From the NCBI GenBank assembly GCA_964420365.1, contig CAYQTA010000025.1, positions 1-63,233 on the forward strand: 63,233 bases of DNA, written 5' to 3'. This document shows, piece by piece, positions 17,653 through 28,300 of the stretch. Under the pieces are notes generated by a model. The model was not told the origin of the DNA. It worked only from the letters and a program-made list of their open reading frames with translations, and did no database searches. This stretch comes from JAMOQA01 sp964420365. GTDB taxonomy: Bacteria > Acidobacteriota > Polarisedimenticolia > J045. Positions within the stretch are counted from its first letter, which is position 1. Each line of letters opens with the position of its first letter. Position numbers and translations under genes: made by a program.

Positions 17653-19232
17653 CCCGGTGGCCTCGCCGGTGTCTCCTCGCCCTGGCCGTGCTCCTGGTGA
17701 CGTTCGCCTGCGGGGGGCCCGGCAAGGGGGAGGAGACGCGGCGGGAGGTCCGCTTCCCGATCGCCTACGACATCACCTCCCTGGACTTCCCCCGGGCCAC
17801 CGACACGACGACCCGCCAGGTCCACGGGCTGATCTGTGACTCCCTCGTGCGCCTCGACGCGCACCTCCGGTTCGTACCGCGGCTGGCACGCTCCTGGGAG
17901 TGGTCGGACGACCACCTGGTGCTGACGTTCCACCTGCGGGACGACGCCCGCTGGCAGGATGGCCGGCCGGTGACCGCGGCGGACGTCGCCCGGACGTTCG
18001 CGATCCTCCGGGACCCGGAACGGACCAGCGCCGACCAGGTCCAGGCCTGCTCGGCGATCCGGGAGGTGGACACGCCGGACGACCACACGGTCGTCGTCCG
18101 GTTCGCCGAGCCGAACGCCTCGGCCCTCTACCTGTTCCAGGCCCCGCTCCTCCCGCCCGGCCCCCCGCCCGGCCCCGGGGAGCTGCCGGTCGGGTGCGGT
18201 CCCTGGCGGCTCGTCCGCTGGGAGAAGGACCAGCGCCTCGTCCTGGACGCGTACCGGGACTACTGGGACGGCCCCCCCGGGGTCGATCGGCTGGTGATCG
18301 AGATCCTCGGGGACTACGGGACCCGCCTGCACGCCCTCGAGGCCGGACGGATCGACTGGACGGGGCTCTTCCCCGAGCAGTGGGAACGACTCCGGGACGA
18401 TCCTTCCTTCCGGGAGCGGTTCGACGTCCTGGAGGGACGCATCCTGTTCTACTGGTACATCGCCTGGCGGATGGACGGGTCCAACCCGTTCTTCGCGGAC
18501 ACCCGCGTCCGGCGCGCGATGACCCTCGCGATCGACCGCGAGCGGTACGTCGAGACGATCGGTCGCGGCGACGCCGAGGTTGCCGTCACGTCGTTCCATC
18601 CCGAGATGGACTGCTTCGACCGGGAGCTCCGGCCGCTCCCGTTCGACCCGGCCCGCGCCCGGGAACTGCTCGCCGAGGCCGGCTGGGTCGACCGGGACGG
18701 CGACGGCGTCCGGGAGAAGAACGGCGTCCCGTTCCGCTTCCGGCTGCTCTACCCGGCAACCAGCCGCCAGAACGACCGGATCGGCGCCTTCGTCCAGGCG
18801 AACCTTCGCGACGTGGGCGTCGAGATGGAGCTCGACCCCCGCCCCTGGGCCACCTTCCTCGAGGAGGTCCACGGGCGGAGGTTCACGGCGGTGATGTCCG
18901 GCTACCGCCTCGATCCCGACCCGGACCCGTGGGCGCTGTGGCACTCGTCCCAGGCGGACGACGGCTACAACTACGCGGGGTTGCGGGACCCGGAAATCGA
19001 CCGGTGGATCGAGGAGGCCCGGCGGACCTTCGACGAAGCCTCCCGCAGGGATCTCTACCGGAAGATCCAGCGCAGGCTCCACGAGTTGCAGCCCGACACC
19101 TTCTTCTTCTACCCGCTGACCCGCTACGCGGTCCGTCGGGGGCTCACCGGCTTCGTCCCCTCCCCCCTCGGTCCCGTCAGTACCTGGCCCGGCGCCTTCG
19201 CCTGGCGCTGGGAGTCCCCCGGGAAGCGCTGA
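17649..19232 (+). CDS. Peptide ABC transporter substrate-binding lipoprotein (family 5)
   Basis: The 527-residue product is an extracytoplasmic solute-binding protein family 5 member (DppA/OppA type). It has a lipoprotein signal with lipobox V-T-F-A-C and then the family hallmark 'LRDDARWQDGRPVTAADV' near residues 95-115. Later segments ('RRAMTLAIDRERYVETIGRG', 'RARELLAEAGWVD') are typical. It would bind peptides or similar ligands and deliver them to the two permeases encoded next. ATG at 17649 overlaps the upstream stop. The ligand is not predictable. Confidence 0.9.
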   Translation: MTRWPRRCLLALAVLLVTFACGGPGKGEETRREVRFPIAYDITSLDFPRATDTTTRQVHGLICDSLVRLDAHLRFVPRLARSWEWSDDHLVLTFHLRDDARWQDGRPVTAADVARTFAILRDPERTSADQVQACSAIREVDTPDDHTVVVRFAEPNASALYLFQAPLLPPGPPPGPGELPVGCGPWRLVRWEKDQRLVLDAYRDYWDGPPGVDRLVIEILGDYGTRLHALEAGRIDWTGLFPEQWERLRDDPSFRERFDVLEGRILFYWYIAWRMDGSNPFFADTRVRRAMTLAIDRERYVETIGRGDAEVAVTSFHPEMDCFDRELRPLPFDPARARELLAEAGWVDRDGDGVREKNGVPFRFRLLYPATSRQNDRIGAFVQANLRDVGVEMELDPRPWATFLEEVHGRRFTAVMSGYRLDPDPDPWALWHSSQADDGYNYAGLRDPEIDRWIEEARRTFDEASRRDLYRKIQRRLHELQPDTFFFYPLTRYAVRRGLTGFVPSPLGPVSTWPGAFAWRWESPGKR

Positions 19233-19240
19233 GATCGCCG

Positions 19241-20254
19241 ATGGCGCCCCGCGCTTCCCGCCTCCGCCCGACCCTGGCCCGGTTCTCCCGGGTCCTCGAT
19301 CGCCTCGGCGCCCTCGTCGCCACCGCGGTCGGCGTCACGCTCCTCGCCTTCGTCGTCCTCTCCCTCGCCCCGGGGGACCCCCTCGCCGCCCGGGCGGACG
19401 CCGAGCGGGGGCTGGCGCTGGACGCCGCCCGGCGGGCCCGGCTGGAGCGGGAGCTCGGGCTGGACCGGCCCCTCCCGGTTCGTTACCTGCGGTGGCTCGC
19501 CGGGGCCTGTCGCGGGGACCTGGGCAGGTCGTGGCGAACCGGCCAGCCGGTGACGCGGGAGATCGCCGCCCGGCTCCCGGCCACCCTCGAGCTGAACCTG
19601 GCCGCCCTGCTGCTGGTCCTCGGGATCGGGGCGCCCCTCGGGTGGTGGATGGCGATCCGGGTGGGCAGCCGGGCCGAGCGGGCGGCCGGGCTCCTGGTGC
19701 TCGCGCTCTACGCGGTCCCCTCGTTCTGGCTGGCGCTCCTGCTCCAGCAGGTGCTCGCCGTCGAGTGGCGGATCCTCCCCCTGTACGGGCGCCCGTCGGT
19801 CGGGAGCGCGGGGATCGCCGGCCACCTCCGCCACCTGGTCCTGCCCGCCCTCGCCCTCGGCCTTCACCAGCTCGCCTTCTACGCCCGGTTCGCCCGGGAC
19901 ACGGCCCTCGCGGGACTGGGAGCGGGCCATGCGCGCCTGGCCCGGGCGCTCGGGGGGGCGCCGCTCCGGATCGCCCTGCTCCACGGGATCCGCCCCTCCC
20001 TCGTCCCCCTGGCAACCCTGCTCGGCCTCCTCGTCCCGGGCCTCGCCACCGGCTCGGTGCTGATCGAGAACATCTTCGGGTGGCCCGGCCTCGGGCGTCT
20101 CTTTCTCCAGGCGGTCCTCGACCGGGACCTGCCGCTGGTCCTGGGCCTGACCCTGATGGCCGGGCTGCTCACCGTCGCCGGCAACCTGGTGGCCGACCTC
20201 CTCGCCGCCCTCGCGGACCCCCGCCTCCGGGCGGGCGCCGGGGAAGCCCGATGA
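19241..20254 (+). CDS. Peptide ABC transporter permease, DppB type
   Basis: The 337-residue inner-membrane protein has about six transmembrane helices. The DppB-type N-terminus ('LLAFVVLSLAPGDPLAARA', 'LGLDRPLPVRYLRWL') and a binding-protein-dependent transport motif late in the sequence ('LLVPGLATGSVLIENIFGWPG') identify it. It starts 8 bases after the binding-protein gene and its stop overlaps the next permease gene (ATGA). Confidence 0.9.
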   Translation: MAPRASRLRPTLARFSRVLDRLGALVATAVGVTLLAFVVLSLAPGDPLAARADAERGLALDAARRARLERELGLDRPLPVRYLRWLAGACRGDLGRSWRTGQPVTREIAARLPATLELNLAALLLVLGIGAPLGWWMAIRVGSRAERAAGLLVLALYAVPSFWLALLLQQVLAVEWRILPLYGRPSVGSAGIAGHLRHLVLPALALGLHQLAFYARFARDTALAGLGAGHARLARALGGAPLRIALLHGIRPSLVPLATLLGLLVPGLATGSVLIENIFGWPGLGRLFLQAVLDRDLPLVLGLTLMAGLLTVAGNLVADLLAALADPRLRAGAGEAR

Positions 20255-21072
20255 ACGGCCGGGCCGCGCTCCGGTGGGGGGTGGCTCTCCTCGCGCTGCT
20301 CGCCCTCGCCTGCCTCGCGGCCCCCCGCTCCCTCGACCCGCTGGCGATCGACACGGCGAGAATCCTCCGGCCCCCCGGGCCGGGGCATCCCCTGGGCACG
20401 GACGGGCTCGGCCGGGACGTTCTTGCCCGGCTCCTCCACGGTGGCCGCCGGAGCCTGCTGGCCGGCGCCGTCGCCACCGCCGTCGCCCTGCTCGTCGGGG
20501 GATTCCTCGGGGGGCTGGCCGGCACGCTTCCCGGCTGGCCGGACCGGGTCCTCTCGCGCTTCGCGGAGATCGTGTACGCCTTCCCCGCCCTGGTCGCGGC
20601 GATGGCGATCCTCGGCCTCGCCCGCCCCGGGGGCGGGACGATCGGGGGCGCGGCGATCGGGCTCCTGGTCGGTCTCCTCGCGTGGCCGGCACTCTTCCGG
20701 TACGTGCGAGCCGAGGCCCGCAGGCTCCGGGAGGGAGACCGCCTCGCGGCAGCCCGGGCCGCGGGCGCCGGGCCGCTGCGGACGCTCCTCCTCCACGTGC
20801 TCCCGGGAGCGATCCTCCCCGCCCTCGTGCCGGCCGCGTTCCTGGCGGCCGGGGCGATCCTCGTGGAGGCGGGCCTGGGGTTCCTGGGAGTGGGGATCCA
20901 CCCGCCCCATCCGTCCTGGGGGGGGCTCCTCCGGGAGGCGATGGAACACGTCGAGACCGCCTGGTGGCTCGTCCTCTTCCCGGGAGCGGCCCTCTTCCTC
21001 GTCGTCCTCGGGTGTCACCTGGTCGGGGAGGGCCTGCGAGCGCGGATCGGCGGCGGGGGGCCGTCCACCTGA
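20251..21072 (+). CDS. Peptide ABC transporter permease, DppC type
   Basis: The 273-residue inner-membrane protein has the DppC hallmark 'HPLGTDGLGRDVLARLLHGGRRSL' region (residues ~45-70), the EAA-loop-like segment 'REGDRLAAARAAGAGPLRTLL', and the 'EAGLGFLGVGIHPPHPSWGGLL' motif. It pairs with the upstream DppB-type subunit. No ATP-binding subunits (DppD/DppF) follow: the next gene is larE on the other strand. The ATPases must come from elsewhere in the genome. Confidence 0.9.
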   Translation: MNGRAALRWGVALLALLALACLAAPRSLDPLAIDTARILRPPGPGHPLGTDGLGRDVLARLLHGGRRSLLAGAVATAVALLVGGFLGGLAGTLPGWPDRVLSRFAEIVYAFPALVAAMAILGLARPGGGTIGGAAIGLLVGLLAWPALFRYVRAEARRLREGDRLAAARAAGAGPLRTLLLHVLPGAILPALVPAAFLAAGAILVEAGLGFLGVGIHPPHPSWGGLLREAMEHVETAWWLVLFPGAALFLVVLGCHLVGEGLRARIGGGGPST

Positions 21073-21154
21073 TCCGGCAGCGTCCCGCTTCGCTCGTCCC
21101 GGTTTGCCGGTCTCCCGGGCATCCGCCCGGCCCCCCCGGTCCCGGGGCGCGCCG

Positions 21155-21961
21155 CTACGCCCGGGGAAGGCCCGCCGGACGGTAACCCTCGAGGTCGAGG
21201 ACGACCCGGTCCCACCCGAGCTCCCGGAGGCGGGCAACGACCCGGTCCCGCAGGGGCCCGCCGGCCAGGCGAGGGATGTCCGCGAGGGCCACCTCGATCC
21301 GGGCCAGGGCGCCGTGGTCCCGGACCCGGACCAGCCGGAACCCCAGCTTTCGCAGGAACTCCTCCGCCCGGCCGATCCGCGCGAGCCGGGCGGGCTCGAT
21401 GGGGATCCCCCGGGCGACCCGGGACGAAAGACAGGCAGAAGCCGGTCGGTCCGGCTCCGGGACGCCGAGTTCGTCGGCAAGGGCGCGAACGTCGTCCTTG
21501 GTGAAACCCGCCTCGAGGAGCGGCGCGCGGAAGCCCGCCTCGCGGAGGGCGCGCATCCCGGGCCGGTCCTCGGCGAGGTCGTCCGCGATCGCCCCGTAAA
21601 CCGGGACCTCCCCGGCCCGGGCCGCCAGGGGACGCAGGGCCGCGGCGAGGGATCGCCGGCACCAGTAGCAGCGATCGGCATCGTTCGCCAGGTAGCGGGG
21701 GTCGTCGAACTCCGCCGCCCGGATCTCCTCGAGGGGAACACCGGCACGGCCGGCCGCCTCCCGGGCAGCCACCAGGTCTCCGGCCGGGAGCGAGGGGCCG
21801 ACGGCGATCGCGGCCCGCACCCGCCCCGGGCCGAGTTCGCGCACCGCGGCGGCCAGGAGGGTCGCCGAGTCGAGGCCCCCCGAAAGGGCGACGAGAACCC
21901 GGCCGAGCTCCCGCAGGACCCCGGCGAGGCGTGCCCGTCGCGCGGCGAAGGTATCGTCCAC
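21155..21961 (-). CDS. larE: ATP-dependent sulfur transferase, LarE family
   Basis: The 268-residue product is a PP-loop ATPase (S-G-G-L-D-S at residues 27-32) with the LarE pattern: 'DRCYWCRRSL' in the middle and 'PASACLSSRVARG' near residue 173, where the sacrificial or cluster-binding cysteine sits. LarE enzymes sulfurate the pyridinium dicarboxylate mononucleotide to make the nickel-pincer cofactor. The partners LarB and LarC are not in the window. GTG at 21961 has GGAGG at 5-base spacing. On the minus strand a TATCCT (22003-22008) with a weak ATGAAC 17 bases upstream is a possible promoter. The gene converges on the peptide-permease operon. Confidence 0.85.
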   Translation of the reverse strand: MDDTFAARRARLAGVLRELGRVLVALSGGLDSATLLAAAVRELGPGRVRAAIAVGPSLPAGDLVAAREAAGRAGVPLEEIRAAEFDDPRYLANDADRCYWCRRSLAAALRPLAARAGEVPVYGAIADDLAEDRPGMRALREAGFRAPLLEAGFTKDDVRALADELGVPEPDRPASACLSSRVARGIPIEPARLARIGRAEEFLRKLGFRLVRVRDHGALARIEVALADIPRLAGGPLRDRVVARLRELGWDRVVLDLEGYRPAGLPRA

Positions 21962-22152
21962 GAGGACCTCCCGGTGGGGCCCCGCGGGCCCCGTCCGGGA
22001 GCAGGATAACCGGCTTCGGGAAGCAGTTCATCCGCTTCCCGGGAGGCCGTCCGCGACCCCGCGCGGGACCCTCCGCGCGGGGCCCGCGCAGCGGGAACCT
22101 CGAACCCCTTGCGCCCCGGGGACTTGGCGGGACAGCTCCCCCGGAACCCCCC

Positions 22153-22171
22153 GGGTTTCCGAGGGTTTCCG
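22153..22171 (+). repeat. Tandem GGGTTTCCG repeat upstream of the protease promoter
   Basis: GGGTTTCCG occurs at 22153-22161 and 22163-22171, exactly one helical turn (10 bases) apart and 24 bases before the -35 box. It looks like a two-site binding motif for an activator. Confidence 0.45.
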
Positions 22172-22195
22172 CCCCTCCCGGACCGAGAATTCCTG

Positions 22196-22224
22196 TTGAC
22201 TCCCCCGGGGGGTCGTCGTAGCTT
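22196..22224 (+). promoter_or_regulatory. Promoter of the giant protease gene
   Basis: TTGACT (22196-22201, 5 of 6) and TAGCTT (22219-22224, 3 of 6) are separated by 17 bases. The predicted 5' leader to the ATG at 22380 is about 150 bases. Confidence 0.55.
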
Positions 22225-22379
22225 TCCGGCGCCCCGTCGCCTGCCCGACGGCCGGTTTCCCGTGCCCCGCGGAGGAGCCTGCCACGGAACGGCGCACCGG
22301 ATCCATCAACGGAGGTCGCTCGCTCCAGCGGGGAGCGGGCAGAGAGAAACGCAGCATCGTTCTCCTGGAGGAGGAGGTC

Positions 22380-25300
22380 ATGCACGAACGGATCAACGCC
22401 CGGCGATGGCTCTTCGCCATCCTCATCGCCGGGGTCCTGGTGGCAACTCCCCTCCTCGCCCTCGCCTCGGAGACTCCGATCCGGATCGCACCCGGCGGTG
22501 CGGCCGGCCTGACGGTCTCCCAGGCAGGCAACGAGGAGGCCCAATCGCCTCCCACGTTCCAGCACGTGACGTACGCGCGGAGCGTGGCCTGGTGGCCCTA
22601 CACGAAGGGCCCCTGGTACGGCACCACCCCGGGCGCGGAGCGCCGGGCCGACGACGTGATCGTGACGCCGGTCGGCCGGTTCCGCGTCGGGGAGAGCCTC
22701 GACATCCCGGCGGAGCTGACCGCCACCCTCGACCGGCTGGCGAACGGACAGCGGCAGTACTTCGTCGTCCAGCTCAAGCCGGCGGCGCTCGATCAGCCCG
22801 ACTGGCGGGACTCGCTCACCTCGATGGGCGCGGAGATCGTCGCCTCGATCCCGGTGAACGCCGTGATCATGCGGCTGGACCGGGCGGCCTACGACATGGT
22901 CTCCGGTTCCCCGCTGGTCCAGTTCATCGAGCCCTGGCACCCGGCCTACCGGATCGACCCCTCCGTCGGCCGGATGCCCCAGGCGACTCCCGAGGCGGCC
23001 GCCTCGCCGATCTTCCAGCTGAAGATCAACCTCTTCCCCGGTGAGCCGGCCGGCCCGGTGGCCGAGGCGCTCAAGAAGATGGGCGCCGAGGTGCTCTCCG
23101 TCAGCGACCACGACGTCGTCGTGCGGGCCCACGCCTCGCTGGTGACGAAGATCGCGCACATCGAGCCGGTCTGGTCGATCACCGAGCTCGGCCCCCAGTT
23201 CCTGCTGGGCGACCGGGGCGCGCTCTACCTCCAGAGCGAGCGGGCGCTTCTCGGCGACTACCCGTACTGGAAGGCGCGCCTCGACGGTGACGGCCAGATC
23301 GTCCACGTCACCGACTCCGGCATGTCGGTCGACGCCGGCGACTTCGCCGACACGCGTACCGACTCGGGCTGGGATTCCGGCAGCTCGAACCGCGTCCCGT
23401 CGGACCACCGCAAGGTCGTCGCCTACAAGAAGGCGAGCGAGGTGACCGGTGGCGGCGGTGACCTCTCCGCGTGCGACTCCGGCGTCTCCGGGGCCTCGAC
23501 CCACGGCCAGGTCTGCGCCGGCATCGCCGTCGGCAACGGAACGCGGGGCAAGGTGCCGGTGGAAGGCACCCCGAGCCCCACCGACGACCCCGACGACCCG
23601 AACAAGACCTGGGTCCGCGACTTCGGCCAGGGCTTCTGGGAGGATGACCCCCAGGGGACCGCCGGCCAGTTCGACCTCGTGGACACCACCTTCGACGGCA
23701 TCGGCAAGGGCGCCAAGCTGCTCTTCCTCGACGCGAGCAGCGGCTGCCCCGACGGCCAGGGAATCTCCGGCGGTAGCTGGTACCAGAACATCGCGAAGAC
23801 CTGGACCGACTACCGGGCCAACATCCACAGCTTCTCGTACGGGTCCGACGCGAACGAGAACACCGGCCCCGTCTACAACACCGGCGCGAACGACATCGAC
23901 GACGCGATCTGGGATTACCCGGTCAACTTCGTCGCGATCGCCGCGGGCAACGCCGGCAACTACGACGACAGCCCCAACGACGATGGCACCAACATCTCGA
24001 ACCTCGGCAACGAGGCCTCGTGCAAGAACTGCGTCTGCGTCGGCGCCTCGAGTGGTGTCGGCGGCACGATGTTCTCGTTCACGTCCCACGGACCGGCGAC
24101 GCAGGACTCCCACCGCGTCGCGCCCCTGATCTTCGCCCAGGGCTGGGACAACGCCTGCCGCTCCGAGGACGAGGGCGTCGAGGACCAGACCGGTCCCGCC
24201 ACCTGCTACTCGCAGGACATGCAGGGCACGTCCCAGGCGACCCCGCAGCTCGCGGGTGCCGCCGCGGTGATCCGCGAGTACTTCGCCGAGGGCTTCTACC
24301 CCGACGGATCCGACCAGAACTCGTCCAACGAGAACGACAAGGTCGAGACCATCAGCGGCATGCTGGTCAAGGCGCTGATGATCGTCGGCACCAAGCCGAT
24401 CACCGGCGGGAAGACCCTGGTCCCCGAGTACCGGTTCAACCACCTGGCCGGCTACGGCCAGTTCTTCCTGACCCGCGCGCTCCCGCTGGTCGACTACCCC
24501 GACTCGACGGTCTCCGGCCTGATCGTCCACGACCGGCCCGGCGACATCGACGGGGACGGGAACGACGACGGCGTCAGCCACCTCTCGCTCGCCGACACGA
24601 TCGCGACCGGCTCCTTCGAGACGAGCGCCGAGTTCCAGGTCCTCGACGAGGAGGGTGACGACCTCGCGGTCGCGCTGGTCTGGAACGACCCCAGCAGCTC
24701 GGATGCACTGGTCGACGACATCGACCTCGAGGTCCGCTACTGCGGTGCCGACGGCACCTGCGGCAACTCCGACGACACGGTCTTCTTCGGGAACTTCTTC
24801 CAGGAAGACATCAACCGGAACGGCGCCGTCGACACCGGCGAGGACCTCGACAGCGACGGCACCCAGGACGAGTACTTCTACTCGATGGATGCCACCAACG
24901 TCAGCGACAGCTTCCGCGACGACACCAACAACACCGAGGCGGTCTTCGTCCCGACCAAGTACAACGCCCCGGACAAGGACGCTGACGGCACCTGGGACGT
25001 CCCGGTCCTCAAGGCCGGCACCTGGCAGGTGAAGGTGATCCGCCGCAGCGGGACCGACGTCCTCAAGTACGCCCTCGCGATCGCCGGGCCGGTCGCCGCC
25101 GGTTCCTCCGTGCGGTTCGACCAGAACCCGGTGACCTGCAACGGCGAGGTCAAGGTCATGGTCGACGAGGTCGACGATGCCGGCGACCCGGACTGCCCGG
25201 ATGCCGACCACTGCCCGGCCTCCGTCATCGGGAACCGCGTCACCGTCCAGGTGCTCGACGAGGACGGAACCGTCGTCGACACCGAGACCGGCATCACGTT

Positions 25301-28300
25301 CGACCGGCCGACCGACGCCCTGCACTTCGTCTCCCACGACCCGCTGCCGCTGACGACGGAGCTCGACGCTCCGGCCGACAACGACGGCATGCTGTCGGTG
25401 GGCAACAACTACACCCTGAAGGTCTTCTACGACGACAAGACCGACAACGGCGCCACGGACGTCCAGCGCGTCTCCACCGCGAAGGTCGACTGCCAGCCGG
25501 ATCTCGGCGTCGCCCTGATCCGCCAGCTCGGCCCGGACTACGCGTTCTACCTCGACGGCGGCTGCGACGACGACAAGTACCTCGACCAGGGCGAGACGTT
25601 CGCCCTCACGCTGCAGTACTACAACCTCGACGGGTTCGACCTCGCCGACGCGCTTCTCGGTCTCAAGGCCGTGGTGCCCGACGGGGACGACGACACCGAT
25701 CCGTGCCGGGAGAACAACGCCCCGGTCTCCTGGATCGACATCGAGAACCCGGAGATCTCCATCGGCATGCTGCCGTCCCAGACGACGCAGCGGTCGACCT
25801 TCACCTTCTCGGTCTCCGGAACCCCGCCCCAGCGCGACCGCATCGAGCTGGTCGTCTCGCTGCGCGGCACCAAGGCCGGCCAGCAGGTCGCCGACTGCCA
25901 GGCGTTCGAGTTCCTCGGCCAGGCGGACGACGAGGTGCACTTCTACACCACCGACTGCCCGACCGGCTGCACCCTGGACTACGATCGCAACTACGACGAG
26001 AAGTGGGAAGACAAGATCGCTCCCAACGACTTCGACCCGCTCGACTTCATCCACCGGGGCCTCCAGGAGGCGGACGTCGTCTACGAGGACATGACGAACG
26101 ACGCCTACGGCTACGGGAACCCCGGCTTCAACGGTCCGTGGGACTTCGACCAGGACGACGAGGGCTTCCGCGTCGGCGTGAGCCCGATGTCCGAGAACGC
26201 CGCGTCCAACCCCAACGAGATCACGAACTGGGGCGAGGACATGAACTGGGACGGCGTCCTCCAGCCCGAGGAAGACCGCGATGACAACGGCACCACCGGC
26301 GTCCTCGACGAGAACTGGGGCACCGGCGGTGGCTGTGGCTGGATGACCAAGGCCTCCAGCGCGTCCCGCGGCGGCATCTGGCACACCGGGACGATCAAGA
26401 GCCCGGCCGATCCCAACAACGGCGGCCACCAGTGCGTCGGCGACGAGAGCTTCTGCGAGCCGTACGACACCGCCTACGGCACCGAGGGGAAGGGCTTCTG
26501 GTTCGAGGGGCTCCGCACCCCGGTGATCCACCCGGTCCACTGGGATCCGGATGGCACGGCGGGCTGGAACGACGGCTACGCCTGGCGCACCTGGATCCTC
26601 GACTGGTCGTGGAACTACCAGTACGACGTCAAGGACGACAACGGGAACGCCTCCTTCTCCTGGGAGTTCGACCTCGACGTGGACTCCTACAGCCCGGTCC
26701 ACCTCGGCGACGAGTGGATCCACGGCGGTCTCTTCGGCAACAAGCTCGGTCTCCGCGGCGGCGGCCAGCTCTCGATCTACGGGGGTGGCTTCGCCTTCCA
26801 GCCGACGGACACCGATCCCAACTCGTCCACCTACGGTGACGGCACCAACGGGACGATCGGCGGCAACCGTGCCGGCGTCCGCGGGTGCTACTTCAACGAC
26901 CTCGACGACATCGACACCGGCGACGGGCTGACCGGCGCCGAGCGACCCGTCCGGACGGCGATGCCGAAGGACGACGACTGCGACAACGACTACACCCTCG
27001 GCCCCGACGGGTGCCCCGGCACCTGCGGTGTCGACGACGACGGTGACGGCGCGATCGACGAGCCGGACGAGATCTGCCCGTGCAGGGTCTGCGAGTCCGG
27101 TTCCCCGCGGGCGGGCCAGTGGTGCCTGACCGCAGCGCAGTGCAACGTCAGCTCCAGCACCAGCTACCAGTGCGTCTCGAACACCGACGCCAACGGGAAG
27201 CCGCAGGGGCACGGTGACGACGTCTGTGGTGACGGCCAGACCGACGAGAACGTTGCCGCCGACTTCGGCACCAACCGCTCCATCCGCCAGGACCGCAACG
27301 CGGACATGTCGATGGTCAACGGCATCGCCCGGGGCGGCCGCGGCGGCGGGAACCCGTACTACAACACCCTCGAGGACTTCTACGGCCCGGTCGGCCCCGG
27401 CTGGCAGGCCGAGATCGGCTTCATCGTCTTCGAGGGAACCGGCGAGTACCCCGACACCACCGGCTACGGCGCCGCCGTCGACGACATGGTCATCGAGTGG
27501 CGGGAGTCCCACCCGGTCGGCCAGGCCGGCGACAAGTGCTCCACCTCGAGCTCCGACTTCGAGGGGCAGTGCGCGTCGGTCGCTCTCGGGGTCTCCTACA
27601 ACACCCACAGCGGTGACGGCGCCGTCCCGGTGACCGTCATCGACTGGAACGCCTCGACCACCGAGAACGCCGTCGACTGCGACGGAGACGGCACGATGGA
27701 GGTCGAGGTCTACGCCTTCTCCGAGGCCGAGCGCATCCCCGAGACCTTCTGCCTCGACCCGGTCGCCCCCGGTTCCGACGAGTACCGCGGGGAGATCCAG
27801 TACACGACCCGGGTCAAGAAGCAGGGCGACGGCCTCGTCTACCTCGCCTTCAACGGTCTCGACACCCCGTCGATCAACGTCCGCTACTACGACAAGAACG
27901 ACGGCGTCCACGGGTGGGACACCGGTGCGGACGGGCAGCCTGGAATCGCCGGCTTCGACGATGACGGCGACGGCACCGTCGACAACCCGGAGGAGCTCTG
28001 CCCGACCGAGACCAACCTGGCCCCGGGGCGCACGCCCCACCTGCCCGGCCAGGAGGCCCGCTACTCGGACGACAACTGCGGCTGCATCGACAACCCGCTG
28101 ACCGACGCCACCTTCGCGGCCTTCGACGTCGCCGACGTCATGGTCGCCAAGGCCAAGGTCTGGGATGGCATCGATGGCCACGGCACCGGCGACGGTGACG
28201 GCTGGGCCGACCCGGGCGAGGAGGTGCTCGTCAGCCTCTACGTCCGGAACATGTCCGACTTCGAGATGGAGGACATCGTCCTCACCGTCACCACCGACAG

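Larger units (their letters stand above)
21962..22379. other. 418-base intergenic control region between larE and the giant protease
   Basis: This divergent region holds a weak larE promoter (22003-22008 as -10), tandem 9-bp repeats (22153-22171), a promoter for the protease gene (22196-22224) and a leader of about 150 bases ending in the strong ribosome site GGAGGAGGAGG. No coding sequence was seen in it. The stretch 22055-22100 is nearly all G and C, with a repeated CCGCGCGGG. Confidence 0.6.
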
